Source: Variovorax paradoxus (GTDB taxonomy: Bacteria > Pseudomonadota > Gammaproteobacteria > Burkholderiales > Burkholderiaceae_C). From it: a DNA stretch of 64,000 nucleotides. The stretch spans positions 6,876,501 to 6,940,500 of the forward strand of contig NZ_CP091716.1 in NCBI RefSeq assembly GCF_022009635.1. Direction: 5' to 3'. The notes under the pieces were generated by a model. That model was not told where the DNA came from and ran no database searches. It saw only the letters and a program-made list of their open reading frames with translations. Shown here piece after piece: positions 8,594-18,483 of the stretch. How positions within the stretch are numbered: the first letter of the stretch is position 1; every line of letters begins with the position of its first letter. Position numbers and translations under genes: made by a program.

Positions 8594-10993
8594 CTAGTTC
8601 AGCAGGCGCTCCGGGTTGGCGTCCAGCTTGGCCAGCGCTTCGCGCGTGGCGCGCACGGTGAGCGTTTCTTCCTCGGCCGGCACCAGCAGGCCGGCCTGCA
8701 GATACATGGCCAGCCGCCCGGCCTGGATCAGGAAGCTGCGTCCGTCCGCCGAGGCGAACAGGTGCAGCTGCTTGCGGTCGCTGCGCCACACGAACTGCAC
8801 CTGGCTCACCCGGTCGTTGTGGTCGAGCATGAACCAGTTGCCCACCTGCAGCTCATGCGCCCAGGCGAGCATGTCCTCGGCCACCTTGGCGCCGGCGGCA
8901 TCGGGAATGACCTCGATCGAAGCCGCGTCCACGCCGAGCAGCAGCTCGATGCTGTGGGCGTCGAGCGGCAGGTCGGAGGCACCGCCGACGTCGGTCACGA
9001 AGTCTTCCAGGTGCGTCAGCCGCTCGGCCATGGCTTCGATCTTGGCCTGCGGAATCGCCTCGGTCTTCGACATGAAGGCGTCGGACAAGGTGGCGCCGAT
9101 GATCTTGATGTGCGCTTCCTGCGGCTCGTCGACGATGCCCAGCAGCGCCATGCCCTGGCGCAGGCGCTGCAGCAGCTGCGGCAGGTCCTGGATGACGCGG
9201 GCGCGATCGGTGCGATTGGGCTTGGCACTGGCGGCCCACACCAACTCGGAGGCCACGCGCTTGAGCATGACCGTCTGCTCGCCCTGCGCGCCGTAGCGCA
9301 GCGCGGCAATGGCCAGCACCTCGGCCCAGATCTTGAAGAGAAACTCCCGGATCTCGTCGCGCACCGGCATGTCGTTCAACATCTTGCGCAACTCGATGGT
9401 GTACTGGATCGCCATCGTTTCCTTCTGCTCGACCTGCTGCGCCACGCTCATCACGCGCTGCGTGGTGTCGCTCTGCGTCAGGTAGCGGTTGAGGAAGGCG
9501 ACGAATTCGTCGAACACCAGCTTGAACACGCGCTGGCCGGTTTCGGGGTACTGCTCGATGACCTGCACCACGCGGCGGATCTCGCCTTCGAGCGCGCTAC
9601 CGGTGATGGCCGCGGCGTCGAAGCCCATCACGCACGAGCCCATGCGGTCGATCAGCATGCGCGCGGGGTGCTGCAGGGTGCCGAAGAACTCGGGCTCGGC
9701 GATGGCCACGCGCAGCACCGGCATCTGCAGGCGCGCGAACCACACGCGTGCCGAAAAAGGAATGCGCTCCTCGGCCAGGATGGCCTGGAACATCAGCGCG
9801 ACGATCTCGACCGTGGCCTTGTCGGCGGTGGTCGGTGCACGCTTTTTCAGTTCGGCGGTGCGCTTGCGCAGGTCGACGGCGGTCTGCTGCATCAGCGTGG
9901 CCTGCTCGCCGGGCGCGTCCATGTACTGGGTGGCGGCCATGCGGTAGGCGACTTCGGCATCGGCGATGGCACCGGCGAAGGTGCGCGAGAACACGCGCGG
10001 AACCGTCGGGCCGCCGCCCACGCCGCCACCGCCACCTGCGCCGACATCGGTGGCGCGCCCGTCCGGGTTCGCCGCCTGGTAGTGCCCCGCGCCGCCGCCG
10101 CCCGTGTCGCCGCCGATGCGCGCGGTCACGAAGCGCTTGAGGCTGAGCAGCGCGGTTTGCGCGCGCTGCCGCGCGATCATGAGCGGCGAGCCGCCGGTGG
10201 TCGCCGGCGGCGCCGCGGCCGAGGGCACCGACCCTTCGAACCCGAATCCGGGCCGCTGGGCGCTGTGGGGGCCGCCGGACATGCTGCTGTCGCGGGCCAT
10301 CGGGCCGCCCGACGTGGCCGTGCCGCCAGGACCGCCGCCGCCGCTGCCCGTGCGCCGCACGAAGCTCTTCAGATCGATCTCCTGCATCACGCCGTTGGCG
10401 ACCAGGAACACGTTGGCGTCCTTGTAGGCCTTGACGATCACGTCGACCAGCGCCTGGTGCACGGTGTCCTGCACCCGGGTCCACATGCCGCGGCTCAGAC
10501 CCGCGCCGAGCCATTGCTCGACCAGCAGCTTGGCCAGCGTCTCGGGTCTGAGCACGTCGCGGGCGTCGAGCTCGGTGGTGCCTTCGAGGTGCTGGATGCG
10601 AAGGCGCAGGTCGCTCAGCTCGAAGCTGGCCTTGTCGTGGATCACTTGCGCCAGGCGCGACGAGAGGATGTTGCTCTCGACCTCCTCGTCGCCGATGAGC
10701 TCCAGGCGCAGCGCCGAGGACGTGGCCGCCGCGCCGCCGCCGGAAGATGCCAGCGCCTTGCGCCAGCCGGTCTGCGCAAGCGACACCCAGCGGGTGCCCT
10801 GCCCCTGGAACGCCACGAAGTCGTCGCGGTGCTCCTGCATGGCGCGGGCGTTGCCGGCTTCGGAGGCCAGCGTGGTCAGCCGGTCGCGGATCGCGCGGGC
10901 CAGCGGCACGATCGCGCCTTCCGTGGCCGTCACGAAACGCTCACGCGTCTCGCGAGCGAGCTGCAGGGAAGAAGCGGACCGCGCAATGCTCAT
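8594..10993 (-). CDS. DUF1631 family protein
   Basis: The 799-residue cytoplasmic protein has no signal peptide or membrane segment. It matches the long DUF1631 family (sometimes misannotated as thymidine phosphorylase) in size and layout: an alpha-helical N-terminal half, a low-complexity Gly/Pro/Ala-rich stretch at about residues 210-345, a helical middle, and a C-terminal module near residue 710-799 with LQVGNWFMLDHNDRVSQVQF and LHLFASADGRSFLIQAG. That last module resembles a PilZ-like beta-barrel, but the PilZ c-di-GMP motif is not evident. It converges on smg with a 13-base gap, so a shared terminator region is likely. Function unknown. Confidence 0.75.
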   Translation of the reverse strand: MSIARSASSLQLARETRERFVTATEGAIVPLARAIRDRLTTLASEAGNARAMQEHRDDFVAFQGQGTRWVSLAQTGWRKALASSGGGAAATSSALRLELIGDEEVESNILSSRLAQVIHDKASFELSDLRLRIQHLEGTTELDARDVLRPETLAKLLVEQWLGAGLSRGMWTRVQDTVHQALVDVIVKAYKDANVFLVANGVMQEIDLKSFVRRTGSGGGGPGGTATSGGPMARDSSMSGGPHSAQRPGFGFEGSVPSAAAPPATTGGSPLMIARQRAQTALLSLKRFVTARIGGDTGGGGAGHYQAANPDGRATDVGAGGGGGVGGGPTVPRVFSRTFAGAIADAEVAYRMAATQYMDAPGEQATLMQQTAVDLRKRTAELKKRAPTTADKATVEIVALMFQAILAEERIPFSARVWFARLQMPVLRVAIAEPEFFGTLQHPARMLIDRMGSCVMGFDAAAITGSALEGEIRRVVQVIEQYPETGQRVFKLVFDEFVAFLNRYLTQSDTTQRVMSVAQQVEQKETMAIQYTIELRKMLNDMPVRDEIREFLFKIWAEVLAIAALRYGAQGEQTVMLKRVASELVWAASAKPNRTDRARVIQDLPQLLQRLRQGMALLGIVDEPQEAHIKIIGATLSDAFMSKTEAIPQAKIEAMAERLTHLEDFVTDVGGASDLPLDAHSIELLLGVDAASIEVIPDAAGAKVAEDMLAWAHELQVGNWFMLDHNDRVSQVQFVWRSDRKQLHLFASADGRSFLIQAGRLAMYLQAGLLVPAEEETLTVRATREALAKLDANPERLLN

Positions 10994-11120
10994 TGAAAAG
11001 TCGGAAAGGCCTGGGTGTTCGGTTTAACGGCAACAACCGCGAGCTTGCATCGGGATGCGCAACCGCACAAGTGTGGAGAGTGCGCGGCCCCGGCCGCTTG
11101 ATTCAAACCTGAAGTATCCG

Positions 11121-12080
11121 TCAGACGACGGCCCCGGCGTTCGGGTCGTCTCCGGATTCCCCGTCGCGCTTGGGTGGGCCACCCTTGACCAGGTCTTCGC
11201 GCTTGATGCCGAGCCACATGGCAATGGCCGCCGCCACGAAGCAGGAAGAGTAGATGCCGAAGCAGATGCCGATGGTCAGCGCCAGGGCGAAGTAATGCAG
11301 GGTCGGGCCGCCGAAGAAGAACATCGACAGCACCACCAGCTGGGTGGAGCCGTGGGTGATGATGGTCCGGCTGATGGTCGAGGTGATCGCGTTGTCGATG
11401 ATCTCGGTGGTCGTCATCTTCCGGTAGCGCCGGAAGTTCTCGCGGATCCGGTCGAAGATCACGACCGACTCGTTCACCGAATACCCCAGCACCGCCAGCA
11501 CCGCCGCCAGCACCGCCAGCGAGAATTCCCACTGGAAGAAGGCGAAGAAGCCCAGGATGATCACCACGTCGTGCAGGTTGGCCAGCACGGTAGCCAGCGC
11601 AAACTTCCACTCGAAGCGAAACGCCAGGTAGATCATGATGCCGACGACCACCATGCCCAGGGCCTTGAGGCCGTTGGTGGTCAGCTCTTCGCCGACCTGC
11701 GGTCCGACGACCTCGATGCCGCGCTGCGTGGCCGACGGGTCGACCGACTTCAGCGCCTGCATGACCTGCGCGCTCTGCTGGTCGGAGCTCATGCCCTTCT
11801 GGGCCGGCAGGCGGATCTGCACGTCGCGCGAGGTGCCGTAGTTCTGCACCTGCACCTCGGGGTAGCCGAGCTTGGTGACGGCGTCGCGCACCTTGCCGAT
11901 GTCGGCCGACTGCTCGTAGGCGACCTCGATCACCGTGCCGCCCGTGAACTCCACCGACAGGTGCAGCCCGCGGTGGAACAGGAAGAACACCGCCAGCGCG
12001 AAGGTGACGACGGAGACGATGTTCAGCACCACCGCGTGGCGCATGAACGGAATGGTCTTGTGGATGCGGAAGAATTCCAT
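11121..12080 (-). CDS. secF: Protein translocase subunit SecF
   Basis: The 319-residue inner-membrane protein has six predicted membrane segments with a large periplasmic loop after the first, and motifs HRGLHLSVEFTGGTVIEVAY and GYSVNESVVIFDRIRENFRR, both diagnostic of SecF. With SecD it uses the proton gradient to complete protein export. It follows secD by 18 bases on the minus strand as the last gene of yajC-secD-secF. The cytosolic tail after the last segment is charged, as usual. Confidence 0.98.
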   Translation of the reverse strand: MEFFRIHKTIPFMRHAVVLNIVSVVTFALAVFFLFHRGLHLSVEFTGGTVIEVAYEQSADIGKVRDAVTKLGYPEVQVQNYGTSRDVQIRLPAQKGMSSDQQSAQVMQALKSVDPSATQRGIEVVGPQVGEELTTNGLKALGMVVVGIMIYLAFRFEWKFALATVLANLHDVVIILGFFAFFQWEFSLAVLAAVLAVLGYSVNESVVIFDRIRENFRRYRKMTTTEIIDNAITSTISRTIITHGSTQLVVLSMFFFGGPTLHYFALALTIGICFGIYSSCFVAAAIAMWLGIKREDLVKGGPPKRDGESGDDPNAGAVV

Positions 12081-12098
12081 GACGCTTGTCCTAGACCT

Positions 12099-13979
12099 TT
12101 ACTTGGTGGCCACGGCCGAGCCGTCGGTGTTGGGCCGCCAGACCGTGCCGATCGACACCGTCTTGAGCTTCTTCTTCTGGCCGTACCAGAAGTTCACGAG
12201 GCCGCGCGAGAAGAACACGGCGGAAAACATCGAGGTGACGATGCCGATGCAATGCACCACGGCAAAGCCGCGCACCGGGCCGGAGCCGAAGGCCAGCAGC
12301 GCGATACCCGCGATCAGCGTGGTCACGTTGGAGTCCAGGATGGTGCCCCAGGCGCGTTCGTAGCCGGCATGGATGGCTGCCTGCGGCGACGCTCCGTTGC
12401 GCAGTTCTTCGCGCACGCGCTCGTTGATCAGCACGTTGGAGTCGATGGCCACGCCGATGGCCAGGGCCATGGCCGCGATGCCGGGCAGCGTGAGCGTGGC
12501 CTGCAGCATCGAGAGGATGGCCACCAGCAGCATCAGGTTGACGGCCAGCGCGATCGAGGAGAACAGGCCGAACAGTGCGTAGTACGCGCACATGAAGACC
12601 ATGATCGCCAGGAAGCCGTACATCACGCTCTTGAAGCCTTTTTCGATGTTGTCGGCGCCCAGCGTCGGGCCGATGGTGCGTTCCTGGATGATTTCCATGG
12701 GCGCGGCCAGCGAGCCGGCGCGCAGCAGCAGCGCGAGGTCGTTGGCCTCGACCACGGTCATGGAGCCCGAGACCTGGAAGCGGTTGCCGAGTTCGCCGTT
12801 GATCGACGGGGCCGTGAGCACTTCGCCCTTGCCCTTCTCGAAGATCAGCATGGCCATGCGCTTCTTGTAGTTCTCGCGGCTGACGTCGCGCATGATGCGG
12901 CCGCCCTTGGCGTCCATGGTCAGGTCGACCTTGGGCTGGTTGCTCTGCTGGTCAAAGCCGGGTTGCGCGTCGGTGAGGTTCTCGCCGGTGACGAGCACCT
13001 GCTTCTTCACGATCACGGGGCGGCCCTGGCGGTCGAGGAATTTCTCGGAGCCGAAGGGCACGGGGCCGCCGCCCAGTTCGGCGGCGCGGCCTTCTGCGCT
13101 TTCGTCCACCATGCGCATTTCGAGCGTGGCGGTGCGGCCCAGGATTTCCTTGGCCTTGGCGGTGTCCTGCACGCCGGGCAGCTGCACGACGATGCGGTCC
13201 AGGCCCTGCTGCTGGATCACGGGCTCGGCCACGCCGAGTTCGTTGATCCGGTTGTGCAGCGTGGTGATGTTCTGCTTGAGCGCGGCGTCCTGCAGGCGGC
13301 GGGCGGCTTCGGGCTTGATGCTGGCCACGAGGCGCCAGTTGCTGCCGTCCTGGCTGTCGGTGGTGGAGAGATCCTGGAACTGGTCCTGGATCAGGCGCTT
13401 GGCCGCGTCGAGCGAGGCCGCGTCGCGGAAGCTCACCTCGACGGTCTGGCCGTTGCGGCTCACCGCGGTGCCGCGGATGTTCTTGTCGCGGAAGGTGGTG
13501 CGCAGGTCGCTGGCGAAGGACTCGGCCTTCTTGTCGATCGCGCCCTTCATGTCCACCTGCAGCAGGAAGTCGACGCCGCCGCGCAGGTCCAGGCCCAGGT
13601 ACATCGGGAAGGCGTGCAGCGCGGTCAGCCACTTGGGCGAGCGCGACACCAGGTTGAGCGCCACCGTGTACGGCGGATCGTTCGCGTCGGGCACCAAAGC
13701 GCGCTGCACGGCGTCGCGCGCCTTGAGCTGGTCGTCGGTGGTGGCGAAGCGGGCACGCAGCGAGGTGCCGTCCAGGGTGATCAGGTCGGGCGTCAGGCCG
13801 GCGGCCTTGAGCGCTTCCTCGACCCGGGTCTGGGTGGAGGCGTCGACCTTGACGACCGTCTTGGCCGCCGACACCTGCACCGCAGGCGCCTCACCGAAGA
13901 AATTGGGCAGGGCGTAGATGAGCCCCACGAGCAACACGATCACGATGATCGTGTACTTCCAGACCGGGTAACGGTTCAT
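12099..13979 (-). CDS. secD: Protein translocase subunit SecD
   Basis: The 626-residue protein has an N-terminal membrane anchor (VWKYTIIVIVLLVGLIYAL), a long periplasmic P1 region starting LGLDLRGGVDFLLQVDM, and five C-terminal membrane segments. The motif ALAIGVAIDSNVLINERVRE is the conserved SecD transmembrane 4 region, and PAPMEII-like sequence precedes it as SLAAPMEIIQERTIGPTLG. The start at 13979 (MNRYPVW) is chosen because it places the first membrane segment at the normal distance. It sits between yajC and secF. Confidence 0.98.
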   Translation of the reverse strand: MNRYPVWKYTIIVIVLLVGLIYALPNFFGEAPAVQVSAAKTVVKVDASTQTRVEEALKAAGLTPDLITLDGTSLRARFATTDDQLKARDAVQRALVPDANDPPYTVALNLVSRSPKWLTALHAFPMYLGLDLRGGVDFLLQVDMKGAIDKKAESFASDLRTTFRDKNIRGTAVSRNGQTVEVSFRDAASLDAAKRLIQDQFQDLSTTDSQDGSNWRLVASIKPEAARRLQDAALKQNITTLHNRINELGVAEPVIQQQGLDRIVVQLPGVQDTAKAKEILGRTATLEMRMVDESAEGRAAELGGGPVPFGSEKFLDRQGRPVIVKKQVLVTGENLTDAQPGFDQQSNQPKVDLTMDAKGGRIMRDVSRENYKKRMAMLIFEKGKGEVLTAPSINGELGNRFQVSGSMTVVEANDLALLLRAGSLAAPMEIIQERTIGPTLGADNIEKGFKSVMYGFLAIMVFMCAYYALFGLFSSIALAVNLMLLVAILSMLQATLTLPGIAAMALAIGVAIDSNVLINERVREELRNGASPQAAIHAGYERAWGTILDSNVTTLIAGIALLAFGSGPVRGFAVVHCIGIVTSMFSAVFFSRGLVNFWYGQKKKLKTVSIGTVWRPNTDGSAVATK

Positions 13980-14070
13980 GAGCGGGCGCTTTTTCTCAAG
14001 CTTTTCAGAAGAGGGAACACCGCGTGACTTGGGGCCCTGCGCTGCAAAGCGCAAGGCTCGGCGCACGCTT

Positions 14071-14406
14071 TTATTGTTTGACGGCGCCCTTGGGCAGGAC
14101 CTGCACCACGGCGCTGCGCTGGATCTTGATCTCGACGCCGTTGGCGATCTCGAGGCCCAGGTACTGGTCGTTCAGGGAGGTGATCTTGCCGAGCACGCCG
14201 CCGGCGGTGGCGACTTCGTCGCCCTTGGCCAGCGCCTCGATCATGGCGCGCGCTTCTTTCTGGCGCTTCATTTGCGGGCGGATCATGACGAAATACAGCA
14301 CCACGAACATCAGCACCAGAGGCAGCATGCTGCCGAGCGAGGACAACATGTCACCGCCGCCGGCTGCAGCGGGCGCGGTCTGGGCGAAAGCAGAGGAAAT
14401 GAACAA
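14071..14406 (-). CDS. yajC: Preprotein translocase subunit YajC
   Basis: The 111-residue protein has a short hydrophobic leader, one transmembrane segment (MLPLVLMFVVLYFVMIRPQM) and a small cytosolic domain with the conserved stretch KGDEVATAGGVLGKI. YajC associates with SecDF. The start is most likely TTG at 14404-14406 giving MFISSAFAQTAPAAAGG: a GGAG motif lies 6 bases upstream and homologous proteins start at this point, while the nearest ATG would delete the leader. It heads the operon with secD 91 bases downstream. Confidence 0.93.
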   Translation of the reverse strand: MFISSAFAQTAPAAAGGGDMLSSLGSMLPLVLMFVVLYFVMIRPQMKRQKEARAMIEALAKGDEVATAGGVLGKITSLNDQYLGLEIANGVEIKIQRSAVVQVLPKGAVKQ

Positions 14407-14643
14407 GAGAGTCTCCAGCAGAGGGAAGAGAAAACGAGAGGAAGGCGGGCCGGTCCCGACGCTCCTCATGGCTTCGCGGCCACGAAGGGAATTGGGGCCG
14501 CAAGTCAAAGCTCGGCGGGGCTTGGCCGCGCACAGCACCGGGCATTGTATTCGGCGCCGGTGACTGCTCCACGCCCTTATCCGGCGCGGTGGGGAGGGCT
14601 TTCGGGTGACTCGACCCGCCGGCTCGGCGCTACGTTTTCAATA

Positions 14644-14672
14644 GCAAAGAGCGCCCTCGGGGCGCTCTTTGC
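14644..14672 (-). terminator. Rho-independent terminator after the indolepyruvate oxidoreductase gene
   Basis: A perfect 12-bp stem (GCAAAGAGCGCC on the plus strand, 14644-14655) with a 5-base loop lies 22 bases beyond the stop of the minus-strand gene ending at 14694. Read on the minus strand the right arm ends CTCTTTGC followed by TATTGAAA, so the U-tract is short. It separates this gene from the yajC operon. Confidence 0.75.
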
Positions 14673-14693
14673 AGGGGGAATGCACCGAAAAAA

Positions 14694-17600
14694 TCAGGCG
14701 GCCGCGCGCTGCGCCTGCGGATTGCGCCACTTGCCCATCAGCTCGCTCCAGCGGCTGCGGGCGGCCGCGAGGTTGCGATCCTTGACGTGGCCGTAGCCGC
14801 GGATCTGCTCCGGCAGGCCGGCGATTTCGAGCGCCAGCGCGTGGTTGTCGGCACGCAGCGCGCCGATCACTTCCTCGATGCTGGCGCGGTACTCGCCGAT
14901 CAGCGCGCGCTCGGTCTTGCGCTCCTCGGTGCGGCCGAAGATGTCGAGCGCGGTGCCGCGCACGCCCTTGAGCTTCGCGAGCAGCTTGAAGCCGGTGAGC
15001 ATCCAGGGGCCGAACTTCTGCTTCTGCAGCTGGCCCTTGCTGTTCCTCTTGGCGATGAGCGGCGGCGCCAGGTGGTAGTTGAGCTTGTAGTCACCCTCGA
15101 ACATGCCTTCGATGCGCTCGAGGAAGGCGCGGTCGGTGTGCAGGCGGGCGACTTCGTACTCGTCCTTGTACGCCATCAGCTTGAACAGATAGCGCGCGAC
15201 CGCCTCGGTCAGCGCCGTGCTCTTGCCGACGGCCGCCTCGGCCCGCTGCACCTTGCCCACGAACTGCTTGTATTCGTCGGCGTAGGCGGCGTTCTGGTAG
15301 CCGGTCAGGAACTCCACGCGGCGTGCCACCAGGCTTTCGACCGATTCGCGCTTCTTGAACTCGATGATCTGGCCGGGGCGCACGCGCTTTTGCAGCTCTT
15401 CGGGCCGCACCGCCGCCTGGCGGCCCCACTCGAAGGCCGTCTTGTTGTTCTCGACGGCCACGGCGTTCAGCTCGATGGCGCGCATGAGCGACTCGTGCTC
15501 CAGCGGGATCCAGCCCTTCTGCCAGGCGTAGCCCAGGATCATCGGGTTGACGTAGATGCTGTCGCCCATCAGCGTGGTGGCGGCGGCATCGGCGTCGAAG
15601 GTGCCCATGGCGTCGATGCCCACGGCGCGCGCGATCTCGGCGGCGCAGGCGTCCTCGGGGTTCTGCCAGTTGGCATTGCGCACGAAGGCGGCGGTGGGCG
15701 AACTGTGGCTGTTGAGCGCCACGTGCGTGCGCCCTTCGCGCATGCGCGCCATGGTTTCGCCGTTGACCGTGACCAGCGGGTCGCAGGCCAGGATCAGGTC
15801 GGCCGCCGCGGTGCCGACACGCGTGGTGCGGATGTCGTCCTGCGTGTCGCCGATGAGCACGTGGCTCCAGGTGGCGCCGCCCTTTTGCGCCAGGCCGGCC
15901 GCGTCCTGCGTGACGATGCCCTTGGCCTCGATGTGCGCGGCCATGCCCAGCAGCTGGCCGATGGTGATCACGCCGGTGCCGCCGACGCCCGCCACCACCA
16001 CGCCCCAGACCTTGCCGCCCGCGAGCGACGGAATCGCCGGCTCGGGCATCAGGCCGAACTCCGCCGGCGTGGCCGCCTTGTTCTTGCCCTTCTTCTTGAG
16101 CTGGCCGCCCTCGACCGAGACGAAGCTAGGGCAGAAGCCCTTCAGGCAGCTCATGTCCTTGTTGCAGCTGCTCTGGTTGATGGCGCGCTTGCGGCCGAAC
16201 TCGGTCTCCAGCGGCTCCACGCTCAGGCAGTTGCTCTGCACGCTGCAGTCGCCGCAGCCTTCGCACACCAGTTCGTTGATGACCACGCGCTTGGCCGGAT
16301 CGACGGCCGTGCCCCGCTTGCGGCGGCGGCGCTTCTCGGTGGCGCAGGTCTGGTCGTAGATGATGGCCGTGGTGCCGGGGATCTTGCGGAACTCGCGCTG
16401 GATGTCGTCCAGCAGGTCGCGGTGCTTGACCTGCACATGGTCGCCCGGGATGCTCACGCCCTCGTATTTCTCGGGCTCATCGGTCACGATCACGACCTTC
16501 ACCGCACCTTCGGCATGCAGGCTCTCGGCGATCTGCAGCACCGAGTGGCCTTCGGGCCGCTCGCCGACCTGCTGGCCGCCGGTCATGGCGACCGCGTCGT
16601 TGTAGAGGATCTTGTAGGTGATGTTCACGCCGGCCGCGATGCTCTGGCGGATGGCGAGCAGGCCGCTGTGGAAGTAGGTGCCGTCGCCCAGGTTCGCGAA
16701 GATGTGCTGGTCGGTGGTGAAGGGCTGCTGGCCCACCCACGGCACGCCCTCGCCGCCCATCTGCGTGAAGCCGATGGTGGAGCGGTCCATCCAGGTCGCC
16801 ATGAAGTGGCAGCCGATGCCGCCCATCGCACGCGAGCCCTCGGGCACCACGGTGCTGGTGTTGTGCGGGCAGCCCGAGCAGAACCAGGGCTGGCGCGTGG
16901 CGTCGACCACGCTGGTGGAGGCCTGCTGCACCACCATCGAACGCTCCTTGGCCTCGAGGATGGCGAGCTGGGCGTCGATGCGCGCGGCCATGTCGGCGCC
17001 GGCCGCGGCCAGCAGGCCGGTCTTGCGCAGCCGCCCGGCGATGGCCTTGGCGATCATCGCGGGGTTCAGGTCGGCGTTGGCGCGTAGGAGCGTGTGGGCG
17101 GTCGGGTTGGGCATCGACCATTCGCCGCCGGAGTAGCCCTCGGCCGCGTGCACCTCGCCCTCGTCGAACTTGCCGACCACGTTGGGCCGCACATCGGAGC
17201 GCCAGTTGTAGAGCTCTTCCTTGAGCTGGTATTCGATGACCTGGCGCTTTTCCTCGACCACCAGGATCTCCTGCAGGCCGGTGGCGAACTCGCGCGTGAG
17301 CTGCGCTTCCAGCGGCCACACCACGCCCACCTTGTGCAGGCGGATGCCGAGCTGGCGGCAGGCCGCGTCGTCCAGGCCCAGGTCGATCAGCGCCTGGCGC
17401 GTGTCGTTGAAGGCCTTGCCGCTGGCCATGATGCCGAAGCGGTCGTTCGGACCCTGGATGACGTTGTGGTTCAGCCGGTTGGCGCGGATGTAGGCCAGCG
17501 CTGCGTACCACTTGTAGTGCATGAGCCGGGCTTCCTGCTCGAGCGCATGGTCGGGCCAGCGGATGTGCAGGCCGCCGGGCGGCATTTCGAAGTCGGTGGG

Positions 17601-18305
17601 GATGACGATCTCGACGCGCTCGGGGTCGATCATGGCCGTGGCGCTCGATTCGACGATTTCCTGGATCGTCTTCATGCCCGACCACACGCCCGAGAAACGG
17701 CTCAGCGCGAAGGCGTGGATGCCTAGGTCGAGGATTTCCTGCACGTTCGCCGGAAAGAACACCGGCGTGCCGCAGGCCTTGAAGATGTGGTCGCTCTGGT
17801 GCGCGGCCGTGCTGCTCTTGGAGATGTGGTCGTCGCCCGCCACCGCGATCACGCCGCCGTACTCGGTGGTGCCGGCCATGTTGGCGTGCTTGAACACGTC
17901 GGAGCAGCGGTCCACGCCCGGGCCCTTGCCGTACCAGATGCCGAAGACGCCGTCGAACTTGTTGGTGCCCTGCGGGGAGAAGCCCAGTTGCTGGGTGCCC
18001 CACAGCGCGGTGGCGGCCAGCTCTTCGTTCACGCCGGGCTGGAAGACGATGTTCTGTTCCTTGAGGAACTTGCTGGCCTTCCACAGGGCCTGGTCATAGC
18101 CGCCGAGCGGAGAGCCGCGATAGCCGCTGATGAAGCCGGCGGTGTTCTTGCCGGCCTGCTGGTCCCGCAGGCGCTGCAGCATGGGCAGCTTGACGAGGGC
18201 CTGGACGCCGCTCATGAAGGCCCGGCCGTAGTCGAGTGAGTATTTGTCGTCGAGCGTGACCGTCTCTAGGGCCTTGCGAATGTGCGCGGGCAGCGGTGCA
18301 TTCAT
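14694..18305 (-). CDS. Indolepyruvate ferredoxin oxidoreductase, fused alpha/beta type
   Basis: The 1203-residue enzyme oxidatively decarboxylates aryl pyruvates from aromatic amino-acid transamination to aryl-CoA. Domains in order: N-terminal TPP/pyrimidine region with NTAGFISGYRGSPLGGYD; a TPP-binding half with FCSGCPHNTST near residue 475; a ferredoxin-like segment near 680-725 with CEGCGDCSVQSNC and a second cysteine group NKDMSCLKGFC; a gamma-type domain from about 770 with VAGVGGTGVITIGQLLG; and a helical C-terminal extension. A GGAG Shine-Dalgarno precedes the ATG at 18305. The gene is divergent from an Lrp/AsnC regulator, the usual control partner for amino-acid catabolism. Confidence 0.94.
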   Translation of the reverse strand: MNAPLPAHIRKALETVTLDDKYSLDYGRAFMSGVQALVKLPMLQRLRDQQAGKNTAGFISGYRGSPLGGYDQALWKASKFLKEQNIVFQPGVNEELAATALWGTQQLGFSPQGTNKFDGVFGIWYGKGPGVDRCSDVFKHANMAGTTEYGGVIAVAGDDHISKSSTAAHQSDHIFKACGTPVFFPANVQEILDLGIHAFALSRFSGVWSGMKTIQEIVESSATAMIDPERVEIVIPTDFEMPPGGLHIRWPDHALEQEARLMHYKWYAALAYIRANRLNHNVIQGPNDRFGIMASGKAFNDTRQALIDLGLDDAACRQLGIRLHKVGVVWPLEAQLTREFATGLQEILVVEEKRQVIEYQLKEELYNWRSDVRPNVVGKFDEGEVHAAEGYSGGEWSMPNPTAHTLLRANADLNPAMIAKAIAGRLRKTGLLAAAGADMAARIDAQLAILEAKERSMVVQQASTSVVDATRQPWFCSGCPHNTSTVVPEGSRAMGGIGCHFMATWMDRSTIGFTQMGGEGVPWVGQQPFTTDQHIFANLGDGTYFHSGLLAIRQSIAAGVNITYKILYNDAVAMTGGQQVGERPEGHSVLQIAESLHAEGAVKVVIVTDEPEKYEGVSIPGDHVQVKHRDLLDDIQREFRKIPGTTAIIYDQTCATEKRRRRKRGTAVDPAKRVVINELVCEGCGDCSVQSNCLSVEPLETEFGRKRAINQSSCNKDMSCLKGFCPSFVSVEGGQLKKKGKNKAATPAEFGLMPEPAIPSLAGGKVWGVVVAGVGGTGVITIGQLLGMAAHIEAKGIVTQDAAGLAQKGGATWSHVLIGDTQDDIRTTRVGTAAADLILACDPLVTVNGETMARMREGRTHVALNSHSSPTAAFVRNANWQNPEDACAAEIARAVGIDAMGTFDADAAATTLMGDSIYVNPMILGYAWQKGWIPLEHESLMRAIELNAVAVENNKTAFEWGRQAAVRPEELQKRVRPGQIIEFKKRESVESLVARRVEFLTGYQNAAYADEYKQFVGKVQRAEAAVGKSTALTEAVARYLFKLMAYKDEYEVARLHTDRAFLERIEGMFEGDYKLNYHLAPPLIAKRNSKGQLQKQKFGPWMLTGFKLLAKLKGVRGTALDIFGRTEERKTERALIGEYRASIEEVIGALRADNHALALEIAGLPEQIRGYGHVKDRNLAAARSRWSELMGKWRNPQAQRAAA

Positions 18306-18459
18306 GTTGTCTGTCTCCGTATGGCAGGGCCTTGTGAGCCTGGCTGATTACTGTGGGTCTGTGCCCGGGTAGGGCACGAGCCCATGATCGTGCAAAGTGT
18401 ATGTCGGGGTCTGCGATAGGTGTTTGCGTTCTTTGCCCTGAAAAACCCTGTTCCAGAAA

Positions 18460-18477
18460 GAATCTTGCTTAAGATTC
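18460..18477. promoter_or_regulatory. Palindrome before the Lrp-family gene, likely autoregulatory
   Basis: GAATCTT and AAGATTC form a perfect 7-bp inverted repeat around GCTT. It ends 6 bases before the ATG of the regulator gene at 18484, so a bound protein would block transcription or ribosome access. AT-rich palindromes of this size are typical of Lrp/AsnC sites. The regulator also faces the oxidoreductase gene across this 178-base region, so it may control both. Confidence 0.6.
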
Positions 18478-18483
18478 GCCTCC

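Noticed and set aside
8525-10996. Open frame of 823 codons on the plus strand
   Set aside because: Antisense to the DUF1631 gene, with low-complexity His/Gln/Arg composition.
11055-14027. Open frame of 990 codons on the plus strand
   Set aside because: Antisense to secF and secD, which are certain; composition is repetitive His/Gly/Val/Arg.
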